In this document: in pieces, positions 36,264 through 46,161 of the stretch
Layout of the letters: every line of letters begins with the position of its first letter
How positions within the stretch are numbered: position 1 is the stretch's first letter
Assembly (NCBI RefSeq): GCF_016742955.1
Contig: NZ_JABBYC010000002.1
Location: 167,782 to 231,781, forward strand
From: Myceligenerans indicum
GTDB lineage: Bacteria; Actinomycetota; Actinomycetes; Actinomycetales; Cellulomonadaceae
Direction of reading: 5' to 3'
Length of the DNA: 64,000 bases
Program-made: the position numbers and the translations under genes
The notes under the pieces: model-generated
Seen by the model: only the letters and a program-made list of their open reading frames with translations
The model's database searches: none
Told to the model about the DNA's origin: nothing

Positions 36264-37253
36264 TCAGATCTCGGGCATCGACGACGCCTCGACGGGCGGG
36301 GCGATGTCCAGGTCCTCCGCCGGCGGCGGGACCGCGCCCGACGCGCCCAGGGCTCGCGTGCCGACCACACCGGTGGCGAAGTTCGCATGGCACTGCGGGC
36401 AGTACCACTCGGGCGTCGGGACCGGTACGTCGAAGCCGCCGTAGACGACGTCGTGCGGCAGGTGCATCTCGTCGTGGATCGCCTCGTTCCACACGATCCG
36501 CTTGGCGGTGCCGCGCGAGTGGCACGACGGGCAGGCGGGCCGCATCCGGGCGCGCTGCGCGCCGATCCGGTGGGGGTGCAGCAGCTCGTGGCACGGGTCG
36601 CAGACCAGGAAGGTGTCGGCGATGAGCCGGCCCAGGTCGCGGGGCGCGGCGCCGTCCTTGCCGGCCGCACGGGCGCCGTCGTCGTGCGGACGCAGCTCCG
36701 TGACGTCGACGAACTGCTCGCACGAGAAGCAGCGTTCGTCGTGCCGCAGGTCGGCGCCGGTGATCTGGCGGTGGCCCAGCAGGCGCAGCACGTGCAGGTT
36801 GGGCGAGAGCCGGCCGGTCTCGCAGTCGCCCGGCTCGAGGGTGCCGGAGGCGCCGTTGCGGAACTGTCCGGCGATGCCGTCCAGCACGAGCCGGGCGTGC
36901 TCCTGCGGCAGCCAGCCGGACGAGCGCGCGTACGCGGAGGCGCCGCTGAACAGGTCGTCCCAGAGCACCGGCTTGTCCGGCCCGAACAGTTCGTCGGCGA
37001 TCCAGTCCTCGCCCTGGGTGGTGCCCATCAGCTCCACCGACGCCACGATGCCCGGGTCCGAACCGACCACGGTGACCACCACGTCACCGCGCTGCGGACC
37101 GTCCGCACCGCGCGGCAGCAGGTGCTCGTTGCCGCCGGTGGCGACGGCGACGGCCTCGCGCAGCCAGTCCTCCGACCAGTTCAGGTACACGGAGGGGACG
37201 AGCCACGCGGGCAAGGACGAGACAGGGGGGAGCATGTCCGGTTCGCTGGTCAC
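36264..37253 (-). CDS. unknown protein with an HNH-like/zinc-ribbon core
   Basis: A 329-residue cytoplasmic protein with four CxxC pairs: CFSC (ERCFSCEQFVDVTELRPH), CDPC (VCDPCHELLHPHRIG), CPSC (ACPSCHSRG) and CPQC (YCPQCHANF). The first two pairs, with LxxC-x2-C-x2-LLH, resemble the Zn-bound beta-beta-alpha core of HNH nucleases and their restriction-like relatives. The last two look like a zinc ribbon. The N-terminal half has no recognised domain (WLVPSVYLNWSEDWLREAV). A classical HNH catalytic set is not clear. The start is GTG 37253, or possibly the ATG at 37235. It could be a nuclease or a nucleic-acid-binding protein. Confidence 0.55.
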   Translation of the reverse strand: MTSEPDMLPPVSSLPAWLVPSVYLNWSEDWLREAVAVATGGNEHLLPRGADGPQRGDVVVTVVGSDPGIVASVELMGTTQGEDWIADELFGPDKPVLWDDLFSGASAYARSSGWLPQEHARLVLDGIAGQFRNGASGTLEPGDCETGRLSPNLHVLRLLGHRQITGADLRHDERCFSCEQFVDVTELRPHDDGARAAGKDGAAPRDLGRLIADTFLVCDPCHELLHPHRIGAQRARMRPACPSCHSRGTAKRIVWNEAIHDEMHLPHDVVYGGFDVPVPTPEWYCPQCHANFATGVVGTRALGASGAVPPPAEDLDIAPPVEASSMPEI

Positions 37254-37359
37254 CGCGGAAGAGTAGCGCAGCGCGCGGCCAGTGATAAACCCGCCGGGAC
37301 GGATACTTCCGACCCGGCCGGCGGCGTCGTCCTCACGCGCCGGTGCCGGCGCCCCCCGG

Positions 37360-38127
37360 TCAGTCCGCGGCCCGCCCCTCGAACTCCACGGTCACGCTGT
37401 CGTAGCCGAACGAGGTGATCAGGGCCTCCAGGGTCCGGGCCGTGTTGTCCCGTGCCCGCTCGGTCAGCGAGGAGTCCACGGCGGCTTGCGCGATCTTGTC
37501 CGAGCCTTGGGACAGCGCTTCCTGGCGCGCGTCCGAGTTGCTCTCGAACAGATCCCCGATCTTGTCCACCAGCCCCTTGTCCTCGCTCAGCGCGTGACTG
37601 GACTCCAGGTCGACGGCCGGATCCGCCAGCCGGGGCTCCGGCACCGTGACCGTCACCGCCGTGCCGTCCTCGGAGATCTCGATCGCGTCCGCGTCCAGGT
37701 CCGAGAAGTCCACGTAGGACTCCACCGACCCGTTCACCACGAGCGCCAGGTGCGACCCTGCGAGCCATCCCGGCAGGTACTTCACGTCCTGCTCCAGGTC
37801 GACAAGGACCTCGTACTCGGCCTCTGCCGCGACGAACCGGGCCAGGTCCCGCATGCCCAGCAGGACCGGCTCGGCCGACCGGTCGATCTCGGAGGTGGTG
37901 AACGGGTTCAGGTCGTCCAGGAGCACCCGGATGAAGGCGTCACGCAGGTCGTCCTTGAGCCCCACCAGGACACCGCCCACGATCCCGGCGGCGATCGCGA
38001 ACCCGACGATCCCGCCGATGATCCCGGCGAGCCAGGCCGGCATCCGCCTTCTGGGTGTCGTGTCCGACGACGGCGCCCGGCCGCCGGTCTCCACGGTGCG
38101 CTCGGCCGTCCCTGCTGTGTCGCCCAT
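37360..38127 (-). CDS. DUF4230-family membrane-anchored protein
   Basis: A 255-residue protein. A Thr/Arg-rich cytoplasmic tail is followed by one transmembrane helix (about 31-56, WLAGIIGGIVGFAIAAGIVGG). The outer domain has DUF4230 features: VLLGMRDLARFVAAEAEYEVLVDLEQDVKYLP, LVVNGSVESYVDFSDLDADAI and TVTVPEPRL. The function of the family is unknown. Roles at the cell surface are possible. GGAGGGG lies before the ATG. It occupies the place after NUDIX where many actinobacteria carry xerD. Confidence 0.75.
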   Translation of the reverse strand: MGDTAGTAERTVETGGRAPSSDTTPRRRMPAWLAGIIGGIVGFAIAAGIVGGVLVGLKDDLRDAFIRVLLDDLNPFTTSEIDRSAEPVLLGMRDLARFVAAEAEYEVLVDLEQDVKYLPGWLAGSHLALVVNGSVESYVDFSDLDADAIEISEDGTAVTVTVPEPRLADPAVDLESSHALSEDKGLVDKIGDLFESNSDARQEALSQGSDKIAQAAVDSSLTERARDNTARTLEALITSFGYDSVTVEFEGRAAD

Positions 38128-38326
38128 CCGTGCCCCTCCGCCGTTGACGACAAGTCAGACTTGCCTCACTCTTGCCACTTTCCAGGGACAAACAGTAGTA
38201 CGGATGAGCTGGGCATTCCCTGCTTGGCACACTTTTCCTGCATCGAGCAGCCCCACCATCGCAGGTTTCGCGCGCTCCGCGGCGACGACGGGGGGCCGCC
38301 CGGGCAGCCGGGGCCGGGGCCGCACC

Positions 38327-39232
38327 TCAGTTGCGGCGGTACTCCCAGGGCGCGGTGATCGGACGGAGGGTCTTCCAGGAGGACGCCCTGCCGATCGCCG
38401 CGGCCAGGATGCCCGAGACGGTCTGGCCGTTGTGCAGCCTGCCCGCCAGGGCGAGCGCCGCCGCGTCCTCCAGGGGCACCGGGACCGCCACCATGTCCGC
38501 CTCCTCGGCCTCCCGCAGGTGCCGTTCGTGCTCCGGGACGGGCGTGAGATCCCGGGCCAGGTAGACGCGGGCCGCCTCGTTGCTGCCGCCCGGGCTGGGC
38601 AGCAGATCCAGCAGCACGTCCCAGCGGGCCGCGTGCACGTCCGCCTCCTCGGCGAGCTCCCGCGCGGCCGCGATGTGCGGGTCCTCGCCGTCGATGTCGA
38701 GCAGCCCGGCCGGGAGCTCCCAGAGGAACGCGCCGACCGGGTGCCGGTACTGGCGCAGCAGGAGCACGTTGTCGTCGTCGTCCAGCGCCACGACGATCAC
38801 GGACCCGGGATGGTTCGTGTACTCGCGCCGCACCACGCCGGCCTCGCCCAGGTCCACCTCGTCGATCGCCACGTCGACGATGCGTCCCTGGAAGGGCATG
38901 TCGAGGCGGCGGGCCGGGCGGGGTGCGACGACGTCGGCGATGCGGTCCGCCACGCGCGGACGCGGCGCGTCCGGCTCCCCGGCGGCCGGGCGGCCGGGTT
39001 CACCCTCTGGCCCGCCGTCCCGCGCCGGGGCGCCGTCCCGGGCCCGGACGGAGCCCTGCCCGGGCAGCGCCGGCTCCGGCGGTGCGCCGGCGCGCCCCGG
39101 GTCCGCGGGCCCGGTGAGGCCTGCCCGCGCCGCCTCCTGTTCCACCCGCGTGATCGGCCCCGTGCGCGGGAACCGCTCCACGGGTTGCAGCGGCTCGAAC
39201 TGCCCGGTGTGGTCGGTACTCAGGAGCTCCAC
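38327..39232 (-). CDS. NUDIX hydrolase, ADP-ribose pyrophosphatase type
   Basis: A 301-residue protein whose enzyme domain starts near residue 94. REYTNHPGSVIVVALDDDDN, LLLRQYRHPVGAFLWELPAG and the NUDIX box GLLDIDGEDPHI-AAARELAEEADV (176-199; catalytic RELxEE) identify an ADP-ribose/nucleoside-diphosphate hydrolase. The 93 N-terminal residues are low-complexity Pro/Gly/Arg. A GTG at 38953 (VADRIADV) would give a start like that of relatives. The longer start (GTG 39232) lies 4 bp after the pyrG stop and so would couple to it. The pyrG-NUDIX pairing is conserved in actinobacteria. Confidence 0.88.
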   Translation of the reverse strand: MELLSTDHTGQFEPLQPVERFPRTGPITRVEQEAARAGLTGPADPGRAGAPPEPALPGQGSVRARDGAPARDGGPEGEPGRPAAGEPDAPRPRVADRIADVVAPRPARRLDMPFQGRIVDVAIDEVDLGEAGVVRREYTNHPGSVIVVALDDDDNVLLLRQYRHPVGAFLWELPAGLLDIDGEDPHIAAARELAEEADVHAARWDVLLDLLPSPGGSNEAARVYLARDLTPVPEHERHLREAEEADMVAVPVPLEDAAALALAGRLHNGQTVSGILAAAIGRASSWKTLRPITAPWEYRRN

Positions 39233-39236
39233 CCGC

Positions 39237-40913
39237 TCAAGCTCCCTGACGTTCGAGCGCCGCCGCGATGAGCCCCGCGAACAGCGGGTGCGAGCGTGTC
39301 GGGCGGGACTTGAACTCGGGGTGTGCCTGCGTGGCCACGTAGTACGGGTGCACCGCCGCGGGAAGCTCGACGAACTCCACCAGCGTGCCGTCGGGGCTCG
39401 TGCCGGAGATCAGCAGGCCGGCCTCCTCCAGCTCCCCCCGGAACGCGTTGTTCACCTCGTAGCGGTGGCGGTGGCGCTCGGCGACCCGCTCGGTGCCGTA
39501 GGCCTTGGCCGTGACCGATCCGGGCACGAGGTGGGCGTCGTAGGAGCCCAGGCGCATGGTGCCGCCGAGGTCTCCCTCACCCTCCACGATGGCCTTCTGC
39601 TCGGTCATGGTCGCGATCACCGGGTGGGCGGAGTCCGGGGTGAACTCGGTGGACGACGCGTCGTCGTACCCGAGCACGTCGCGGGCGTACTCGATGACCA
39701 TCGACTGCAGCCCCAGGCAGATGCCGAGGGTCGGCACGAGGTTCTCCCGCGCCCAGCGCAGCGCCCCGACCTTGCCGTCGATGCCCCGCACGCCGAAACC
39801 GCCCGGAACCAGCACGGCGTCGACCCCCTCGAGGGATGCCTCGGCACCGGCGGGCGTGCTGCACTCGTCCGCGGCGACCCAGCGGATGGTCACCTTCGCG
39901 TCGTTGGCGAACCCGCCGGCCCGCAGGGCCTCGGTGACGGACAGGTAGGCGTCGGGCAGGTCGATGTACTTGCCCACCAGTGCCACCTCGACCGCGTGCT
40001 CGGGGTGGTGCACCCGCCCCAGGAGCTGCTCCCAGCCGTCCCAGTCGACGTCGTGGAACGGCAGGTCGAGGCGGCGCACCACGTAGGCGTCCAGGCCCTC
40101 GGCATGCAGGACGCGCGGGATGTCGTAGATGCTCGGCGCGTCGACGGCGTTGACCACGGCCTCGTTGTCGACGTCGCACATGAGCGCGATCTTGTTCTTC
40201 ACCGACTCCGGCACGATGCGGTCGGCGCGCAGCACGATCGCGTCGGGCTGGATACCGATGCTGCGCAGCGCCGCCACCGAGTGCTGGGTGGGCTTGGTCT
40301 TCAGCTCGCCGGACGGCCCGATGTACGGCACGAGCGAGACGTGCAGGAAGAACACGTTGTCGCGGCCCAGCTCGTGCCGCACCTGACGGGCGGACTCGAG
40401 GAACGGCTGCGACTCGATGTCGCCCACCGTGCCGCCGATCTCCGTGATGATCACGTCGACGTCCTCGGAGGCCTGGTAGCGCATCCGGCGCTTGATCTCG
40501 TCGGTGATGTGCGGGATGACCTGCACGGTGTCGCCGAGGTAGTCGCCGCGCCGCTCCGTCGCGATGACGTGCGAGTACACCTGGCCGGTGGTCACGTTGG
40601 AGGAGGCAGGCAGTTCCACGTCGAGGAAGCGCTCGTAGTGGCCGATGTCGAGGTCGGTCTCGGCGCCGTCCTCGGTGACGAACACCTCGCCGTGCTGGAA
40701 CGGGTTCATCGTTCCCGGGTCGACATTCAGGTACGGGTCAAGCTTCTGCATCGTGACCCGCAGCCCGCGCGACCGCAGGAGGCGCCCGAGCGAGGAGGCG
40801 GTGAGCCCCTTGCCGAGGGAGGACGCGACTCCTCCGGTGACGAAGATGTGCTTGGTCACCGCAGAGCGGGAGCCGAGGCGGTTCAGGGACTGTCTGTTCA
40901 GGGGATCGACCAC
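39237..40913 (-). CDS. pyrG: CTP synthase
   Basis: A 558-residue enzyme that makes CTP from UTP with glutamine or ammonia. The N-terminal synthetase starts at [19 protein letters not shown] (nucleotide-binding loop), and [16 protein letters not shown] binds magnesium. The C-terminal glutaminase has Cys399 in [10 protein letters not shown] and His/Glu in [10 protein letters not shown]. The GTG at 40913 (VVDPLNRQ) with GGAG upstream is taken as the start, although the frame is open far upstream. It is part of the recN-steA-mctB-murJ-like-pyrG-NUDIX run, all on one strand. Confidence 0.96.
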   Translation of the reverse strand: MVDPLNRQSLNRLGSRSAVTKHIFVTGGVASSLGKGLTASSLGRLLRSRGLRVTMQKLDPYLNVDPGTMNPFQHGEVFVTEDGAETDLDIGHYERFLDVELPASSNVTTGQVYSHVIATERRGDYLGDTVQVIPHITDEIKRRMRYQASEDVDVIITEIGGTVGDIESQPFLESARQVRHELGRDNVFFLHVSLVPYIGPSGELKTKPTQHSVAALRSIGIQPDAIVLRADRIVPESVKNKIALMCDVDNEAVVNAVDAPSIYDIPRVLHAEGLDAYVVRRLDLPFHDVDWDGWEQLLGRVHHPEHAVEVALVGKYIDLPDAYLSVTEALRAGGFANDAKVTIRWVAADECSTPAGAEASLEGVDAVLVPGGFGVRGIDGKVGALRWARENLVPTLGICLGLQSMVIEYARDVLGYDDASSTEFTPDSAHPVIATMTEQKAIVEGEGDLGGTMRLGSYDAHLVPGSVTAKAYGTERVAERHRHRYEVNNAFRGELEEAGLLISGTSPDGTLVEFVELPAAVHPYYVATQAHPEFKSRPTRSHPLFAGLIAAALERQGA

Positions 40914-41017
40914 GGAACTCCAGCCTACCCGTTCGTCTCCGGTCCGCTCGGGGAAAACCCGCGAAGAACTCGCGTAGTTCGCGTCACACCGCCCGCACAC
41001 ACCGCCCGCGCACGACG

Positions 41018-41071
41018 GCCGCTCAGCCACGGCGTGCCGCTCAGCCACGGCGTGCCGCTCAGCCACGGACC
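41018..41071. repeat. 18-bp tandem repeat duplicating the end of the MurJ-like gene
   Basis: GCCGCTCAGCCACGGCGT is repeated at 41018, 41036 and (partly) 41054. The third copy contains the stop codon of the MurJ-like gene, so its last codons and stop have been copied twice downstream. The unit is a multiple of three and each copy carries a stop. Confidence 0.8.
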
Positions 41072-42816
41072 CGTGCGGCGAGCGCGCGCAGCCGGTCGCG
41101 CACGGACGCGTCCGCGGCCGCGGCGACCGCCAGGACGACGACGGCCGCCACCGCCCCGGCCAGCAGGCCCGACCCCAGCGCGCCGAGGAACTCGCCGGGG
41201 TCGAACGGGCGGTCCCCGGCAGGGCACGCCGCGGAGACGGGACCGGCCGCGGCCGGGCCCCACGCGCCCGGCGTCCCCAGCAGGTGGCCGGTGGCGTACC
41301 CGGCCCCCGCCCCCGCCGCCGTCCCGGCCAGCAGCGCGACACCGGTACGGCCCACCCGCGTGAGCGCGCCGCGCCCCAGGTGGCGCCGCACCGCGAGCAG
41401 GAGCCCGGCCCCGGCGACGGCCATGCCTGCCGTCCCGGCCGCTCCGAGCGCACCGAGCACGAGAGCGGGAGCCGGCCCGGCGCCGGGGAACCGGGCCTCC
41501 GAGCCGAGCCACACCCGCACCCCGAGCAGGCAGAGCGCCATGACACCCCAGCCCGTGGCGGTGGCCACGACGGCGGCCCGGCCGTGGTCCACGGCGTACA
41601 GGGCCCGCGACAGGTGCAGCACCAGCGCGTACCCGACCAGACCCGGCGCCATCCAGGCGAGCGCGGCGGCCATGCCGGGGGCGTCGCAGGTGACGACCAG
41701 GTCGAAGACGGACTCCACGGCCGGCGCCGCGGCGACGAGGGCGGCGACCCCCGCCGCGGTGACGACCAGCAGCATGCGGGTGGTGCTCGCCACCAGCGCC
41801 CGTAGGTCGTCGAGCCGCCCGGCGGCGGAGTGCTCGGCGAGGTACGGGAAGGCGCTGGTCGCGATGGGAAACGCGAGGACGGCGTAGGGCAACAGGTACA
41901 CGTTGTAGGCATAGAGCCAGGTCGTGTAGCCACCCAGGAAGATCCCGACCTTCATGACGACCACGAGCGCGAGCTGCTGCGCCACGAGCGCTCCCACTCC
42001 GGCGAACGCCAGGTGGGCGGCACGCCGCCCTTCACCGCCGGGGAAGCGCAGCGTGGGCCGCAGCCGCAGCCCGGTGCGCAGCACGGGCAGCACGAGCGGC
42101 ACGGCGAGGGCGACGACGCCGGCGGTGATCCCCCAGGCGAGCCAGTCGAGCGCTCGGGCGGGGATCCGGGCCAGGTCCTGCTCCCCCGCCCCGGCGAGCC
42201 GGGCCGCGTAGCCCCAGTAGACGCCGATCACGACCAGACTGGAGATCAGCGGGCTGAACGCGGGCCAGAAGAACCTCTTGTGCGCCTGCAGGATGCCGCC
42301 GAGCACGACGGCGATGCCGTACATCGGCACCTGGACGGCGAACACGCGCAGGAACGAGGCCACGACGTCCCGCATTCCCGGGTCCCACCCCAGCTCCGGG
42401 TTCCCGTTGCCGGGATCCAGCCAGGCCGCGACGGGCCCGGCCAGGAGCGCCATGAGGGCGCCCACCGGAACGAGCACCACCAGGGTCCAGCCCAGCAGCG
42501 CGGACGCCGAGCGGGATGCCTGCTCCCGGCCGTCGGCCGCGGAACCGTCGGCCGAGCCGTCGGCCGCGGAGCCCGCGAGCGACGCACGGCTCAGCGGCCC
42601 CGACACGAGAGGGACGACGGCGCCCGCGAGCGCCCCGCCGGCTGCGACCTCGAACAGGACGTTGGGCAGCAGGTTCGCGGCGTTGAACGCGTCGGTGAAC
42701 GTGCCGTTGCCGACCCACTGGCCCTGCGCCAGCCAGCGGCCGAACCCGACGAGGCGGCTGGCGAGGGTGACCCCGGTGACCAGCAGTGCGGCCCGCGCGA
42801 GGCCCGAGCGTGTCAA
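41059..42816 (-). CDS. MurJ/MviN-like lipid flippase family membrane protein
   Basis: A 585-residue protein with about 14 hydrophobic helices. [19 protein letters not shown] is the start of the MviN/MOP fold. [35 protein letters not shown] is its most conserved region. [32 protein letters not shown] comes next. The family moves lipid-linked cell-wall precursors across the membrane. The start is TTG 42816, overlapping the glycosyltransferase stop (TTGA), so the two are coupled. It may be a second flippase serving a glycopolymer rather than the main murJ. An insertion with an [13 protein letters not shown] repeat lies near residue 90. Confidence 0.85.
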   Translation of the reverse strand: MTRSGLARAALLVTGVTLASRLVGFGRWLAQGQWVGNGTFTDAFNAANLLPNVLFEVAAGGALAGAVVPLVSGPLSRASLAGSAADGSADGSAADGREQASRSASALLGWTLVVLVPVGALMALLAGPVAAWLDPGNGNPELGWDPGMRDVVASFLRVFAVQVPMYGIAVVLGGILQAHKRFFWPAFSPLISSLVVIGVYWGYAARLAGAGEQDLARIPARALDWLAWGITAGVVALAVPLVLPVLRTGLRLRPTLRFPGGEGRRAAHLAFAGVGALVAQQLALVVVMKVGIFLGGYTTWLYAYNVYLLPYAVLAFPIATSAFPYLAEHSAAGRLDDLRALVASTTRMLLVVTAAGVAALVAAAPAVESVFDLVVTCDAPGMAAALAWMAPGLVGYALVLHLSRALYAVDHGRAAVVATATGWGVMALCLLGVRVWLGSEARFPGAGPAPALVLGALGAAGTAGMAVAGAGLLLAVRRHLGRGALTRVGRTGVALLAGTAAGAGAGYATGHLLGTPGAWGPAAAGPVSAACPAGDRPFDPGEFLGALGSGLLAGAVAAVVVLAVAAAADASVRDRLRALAARVRG

Positions 42817-43784
42817 GGCGTGAGGCCCCGCTTCGCGGCCCCGGGGCTCGCCGGGGGCGTCCCGGTGTCCCGGACGTGTTCGGGGTGCGGCGTGACCGGT
42901 CGGCGCCCGAGCATGTCGATCCGGTGGAGCCAGGGACTGGACCGGATGACCTTCGAGAAGCTCACCTTCTCGGAGGCGAGGGTCAGTCCGAGGATCCCGG
43001 CCAGTGCGGCGAGCCGCACCGGGCGGGACGCCCCGAAGGCGAGCTGGGAGCCGGCCAGGGCGCCGAGCGCGTTCGCGCCGCCGTCGCCGAGCATGTCCTT
43101 CTCCCCGAGGTCGGCGGGAGCGGCCGCGGCCGCCGCGCCGAGCAGTGCTCCGGTGGTCGCGCCCGTTCCGGCGCCGTCGCCCCCGGTCCTGGTGCCCGCC
43201 GCGGCTCCGGCGGCGAGGCCGGCCAGGGTGGCGGCCTTCAGCGCGCGGCCGGGCCGCAGGTCGAAGAGGTTCACGAGGTTCGCGGTGCCTCCGATGAGCG
43301 CGCCGTTGATGCCGACGTCGACCAGGTGGGCGAACGCCCCGCCGCGGCGCGGTGTCCCGGCGGCGGCCGCCAGGAGCGCGGACCCGCAGATGCCCAGCAC
43401 CTTGAGTCCGCCGGTGGTGACCTGCCCGCGCCGGAGCGCGCCGAGGTGTCCGCGCAGCCCCTTGGCCGCGGTGGCGGGGTCCTCGGCGAGGTCGTCGATC
43501 ACTCCGAAGGTTCCGGCCGCGGCGGTCGCGAACGCCGTCGGGCCTGCCGCCGGGCCGCCCGCGACGACGGCACCCGCCACGAGGCCTGCCGCCACGGCCG
43601 GTCCCTCCAGCAGGCTGATCGGCTCGCCGCGATGGTTGGTGCGCGTCCACGCCTCGGGTGTCGCGATCCCGGGGTGCACCCGTTTCAGCTCCCCTGATCG
43701 CACGGCGGTGTCCAGGCGCCGGCGCGCCCACGCCGTCGTCGCTCCCGCGGCCAGTGCCGCGGCGACGAGCCGGATGGCTCCCAT
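42813..43784 (-). CDS. MraY/WecA-like (GT4) polyprenyl-phosphate glycosyltransferase family protein
   Basis: A 323-residue Ala/Gly-rich membrane protein. FGVIDDLAED resembles the DD motif of MraY-type enzymes. NGALIGGTANLVNLFDLRPGRALK is the family's N-x3-N-x2-NFxDG-like region, and LGEKDMLGDGGANALGALAG is the loop with the DxGxN motif. It probably transfers a sugar-phosphate to undecaprenyl phosphate at the inner face of the membrane. Coupling to the MurJ-like gene (TTGA overlap) suggests the product is then flipped. The acceptor polymer is unknown. The N-terminal part is degenerate compared with true MraY. Confidence 0.75.
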   Translation of the reverse strand: MGAIRLVAAALAAGATTAWARRRLDTAVRSGELKRVHPGIATPEAWTRTNHRGEPISLLEGPAVAAGLVAGAVVAGGPAAGPTAFATAAAGTFGVIDDLAEDPATAAKGLRGHLGALRRGQVTTGGLKVLGICGSALLAAAAGTPRRGGAFAHLVDVGINGALIGGTANLVNLFDLRPGRALKAATLAGLAAGAAAGTRTGGDGAGTGATTGALLGAAAAAAPADLGEKDMLGDGGANALGALAGSQLAFGASRPVRLAALAGILGLTLASEKVSFSKVIRSSPWLHRIDMLGRRPVTPHPEHVRDTGTPPASPGAAKRGLTP

Positions 43785-43827
43785 GACAGTGCTCCTTCGT
43801 GCGCGTCCGTCGGGACCTGTGATCGTG

Positions 43828-44862
43828 TCAGTTCTGGGGCATCGGCGGGAGGGCGGAGGTGTCGGCCTCCGGCCCGAAGTGGTCGACGTGCCCGTCCAGG
43901 GCCGCAGCGAGCGCGAGCGGCACGGTGATCCTGCTGGCCAGGGTCGTGACCTCGCTGACGGTGCTCAGCTCGCGTGCCAGGTCGTCGTCGGAGCGGACCC
44001 GGTCGACCACGTCGTCGCCGTCGGTGGCGGGGCCGGCGAGCACGGAGGGGCCTGCCACCTTTTCGACGCCGATGGCCACGTCGGTCCAGATGTCACCGGC
44101 ATAGCGCGGGCTCGCGGGTTCGGTGGAGGGTGCCGAGGCGCCGTCGACGTCCCCGGCCGGGGCGGTCTCCTCGTCCGCCGGGGTGGTCTCGACCCCCTCG
44201 GCCTCCTGGACCTCGTCCGCCTGGACCGCGGTGGACAGCAGCACGACGGCGTTGGCCGGCAGCGTCTGCTCGTTCGCCGTCCGCAGCAGGCCGAACGTCT
44301 GCAGCTGCTGGTCGAGGTCCACCGCGGTGGCGCTACGGTTGCCGGCCGACTCGGTGCCCGTCAGGGCGAGCGTCACGGCGGAGGCGAGCGTGGCCACCGG
44401 GGTGTCCTCGGAGGTCTCGACGCCGGCGTCGGCCAGGGTGCCGCGCAGCCCCTCGGCGACGGTGGCCCGCGTGGACTCCTCCGCCGCCTCGGTCCAGTTC
44501 ATGGGCAGTTTCGCGCTGACCACGACGTCGGCCCCGGCGGACTCGAGCTGGTCGATCACGCCCGCCCGCACGCCGGAGGGCACGTCGCCCAGGCCGACGA
44601 CCGCGACGCGGCGCCCGAGCAGGGTGCCGTCCACGAGCCGCGGGGCGGCGGCGGCGAGGTAGACCTCGTCCGCGTTCAGCCTGCTCGTCGCGGTGTCGAG
44701 CTCGGTGCGCAGCACGTTGCGTTCCTCGCGCAGGGTGTCGACCTGACGGGTGAGGGTCTCGCCGAGCGCTCCCTGGAGCGGCCCCGCCCCGAGGATGATC
44801 CCCACCGCGAGGGCGAGGAACACCGAGATGAGCGAGACGAGGTGGTAGCGGAAGTCGATCAC
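43828..44862 (-). CDS. MctB/SteB-like envelope protein (copper transporter family)
   Basis: A 344-residue protein with an N-terminal membrane helix (IDFRYHLVSLISVFLALAVGIILG). A coiled-coil stretch (LTRQVDTLREERNVLRTELDTATSRL) and an outer-face domain follow. It belongs to the MctB family, named for a mycobacterial copper-related outer-membrane protein. In corynebacteria the equivalent gene next to steA is steB, involved in cell-wall integrity. The pairing with steA here supports the SteB role. The start is GTG 44862. An acidic insert (VQEAEGVETTPADEETAPAG) lies near residue 220. Confidence 0.82.
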   Translation of the reverse strand: MIDFRYHLVSLISVFLALAVGIILGAGPLQGALGETLTRQVDTLREERNVLRTELDTATSRLNADEVYLAAAAPRLVDGTLLGRRVAVVGLGDVPSGVRAGVIDQLESAGADVVVSAKLPMNWTEAAEESTRATVAEGLRGTLADAGVETSEDTPVATLASAVTLALTGTESAGNRSATAVDLDQQLQTFGLLRTANEQTLPANAVVLLSTAVQADEVQEAEGVETTPADEETAPAGDVDGASAPSTEPASPRYAGDIWTDVAIGVEKVAGPSVLAGPATDGDDVVDRVRSDDDLARELSTVSEVTTLASRITVPLALAAALDGHVDHFGPEADTSALPPMPQN

Positions 44863-44955
44863 GAGGGGTGAGGGTCCTTATGTACGGATGCGGGCGGCGG
44901 GAGGACCCGCGGCGCGACGTCGGGAATCGGGGACGGAACGGTCGGTGGCCTGAGG

Positions 44956-46161
44956 TCAGCCGCCGAACAGGCTACCCACCCACGACCAGAGGTCGTCGAA
45001 GCGCGCGCCCAGGATGCCGAAGAAGGCCTGTCCGGCGGACGTCGCTCCGAGCGCGGCCAGGACCGCCGACACGCCGGCCAGGGACAGCGTGGTCAGCTGG
45101 ATGTTGGAGATGCGGGTGCGGTACAGCCGCGAGACGCCCTTGGCGTCGATGAGTTTGCCGCCCACCCGCAGCCGCGTCAGGAATGTGGAGGCCATGCCGG
45201 CACGTCCCTTGTCGAGGAACTCCACGAGGGTGGCATGGGTGCCGACGGCGACGATGAGCTCGGCGCCCTTGTCGTCCGCGAGCAGCATGGCGATGTCCTC
45301 GCTGGTGCCGGTCGCGGGGAACACGACGGGTTCGACGCCGAGGCCGCGCACCCGCTCCAGTCCGGGGGCCTTCCCGTCGCGGTAGGCGTGCACCACGACC
45401 TCGGCCCCGCCGGCGAGCGCGCGGTCGGAGACGGAGTCCATGTCGCCGACGATCAGATCCGGCTTCCAGCCCTCGTCGAGGATCGCGTCGGCTCCGCCGT
45501 CGACCCCGATGAGCACCGGGCGGTTCTCCTTGACGTAGGAGCGCAGCATCGCGAGGTCCTCGCGGTAGTGGTAGCCGCGCACGACGATGAGGACGTGGCG
45601 CCCCGCGATCGGGGTGCGGGTCCGGGGCACGCCGACGCCGTCGAGCAGGAGGTCCCGCTCCCGGCGCAGATAGGTCATGGTGTTCTCGGCGAAGCGCTCG
45701 ATCTCCACCGACAGGCCTTCGCGGGCGGCGGCCATCGCCTCCTCCAGCGACGCCGTGGTCTGCCGCGTGCCCTTGGCGATCACCTCGCCGTCCGCCATGA
45801 CCTGGCCGTCGACGATCTCCAGTGCGGCACGCTCCTCGACCGCCATGACGGCCGGCCCCAGGTCGTCGACCAGGGGGATGCCCGCCTCGAGCAGGATGCT
45901 GGGCCCGGTGTTCGGATACCTGCCGGAGACGGAGCGGGCCGCGTTCAGTACGGCGGCCGGCCGCGCGGCCACGAGCGCGTCGCCCGCCACGCGGTCGATG
46001 TCCACGTGGTCGATGACGGCGATGTCGCCCGGGTCGAGCCGTCCGGTGAGCTCCTTGGTCCGCTTCCCGACACGCGCGGGCCCGGTGACGGGGCCACCGG
46101 GTTCCGTGCGTTCCTCGTCGTGCTGGCCGGACCGGGTCAGGATCAGCTTCATCGACCTCAT
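44956..46161 (-). CDS. steA: SteA-like protein (putative cytokinetic ring protein)
   Basis: A 401-residue protein. AVIDHVDIDRVAGDALVAARPAAVLNAA is the conserved N-terminal half. Residues about 190-350 resemble a thiamin pyrophosphokinase catalytic fold (VLIGVDGGADAILDEGWKPDLIVGDMDSVSD). The C-terminus has a hydrophobic helix (TTLSLAGVSAVLAALG) and an amphipathic tail. In Corynebacterium SteA and SteB control septal cell-wall synthesis. It overlaps recN by 4 bp and precedes the mctB/steB-like gene. Thiamin function is unlikely given this context. Confidence 0.88.
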   Translation of the reverse strand: MRSMKLILTRSGQHDEERTEPGGPVTGPARVGKRTKELTGRLDPGDIAVIDHVDIDRVAGDALVAARPAAVLNAARSVSGRYPNTGPSILLEAGIPLVDDLGPAVMAVEERAALEIVDGQVMADGEVIAKGTRQTTASLEEAMAAAREGLSVEIERFAENTMTYLRRERDLLLDGVGVPRTRTPIAGRHVLIVVRGYHYREDLAMLRSYVKENRPVLIGVDGGADAILDEGWKPDLIVGDMDSVSDRALAGGAEVVVHAYRDGKAPGLERVRGLGVEPVVFPATGTSEDIAMLLADDKGAELIVAVGTHATLVEFLDKGRAGMASTFLTRLRVGGKLIDAKGVSRLYRTRISNIQLTTLSLAGVSAVLAALGATSAGQAFFGILGARFDDLWSWVGSLFGG

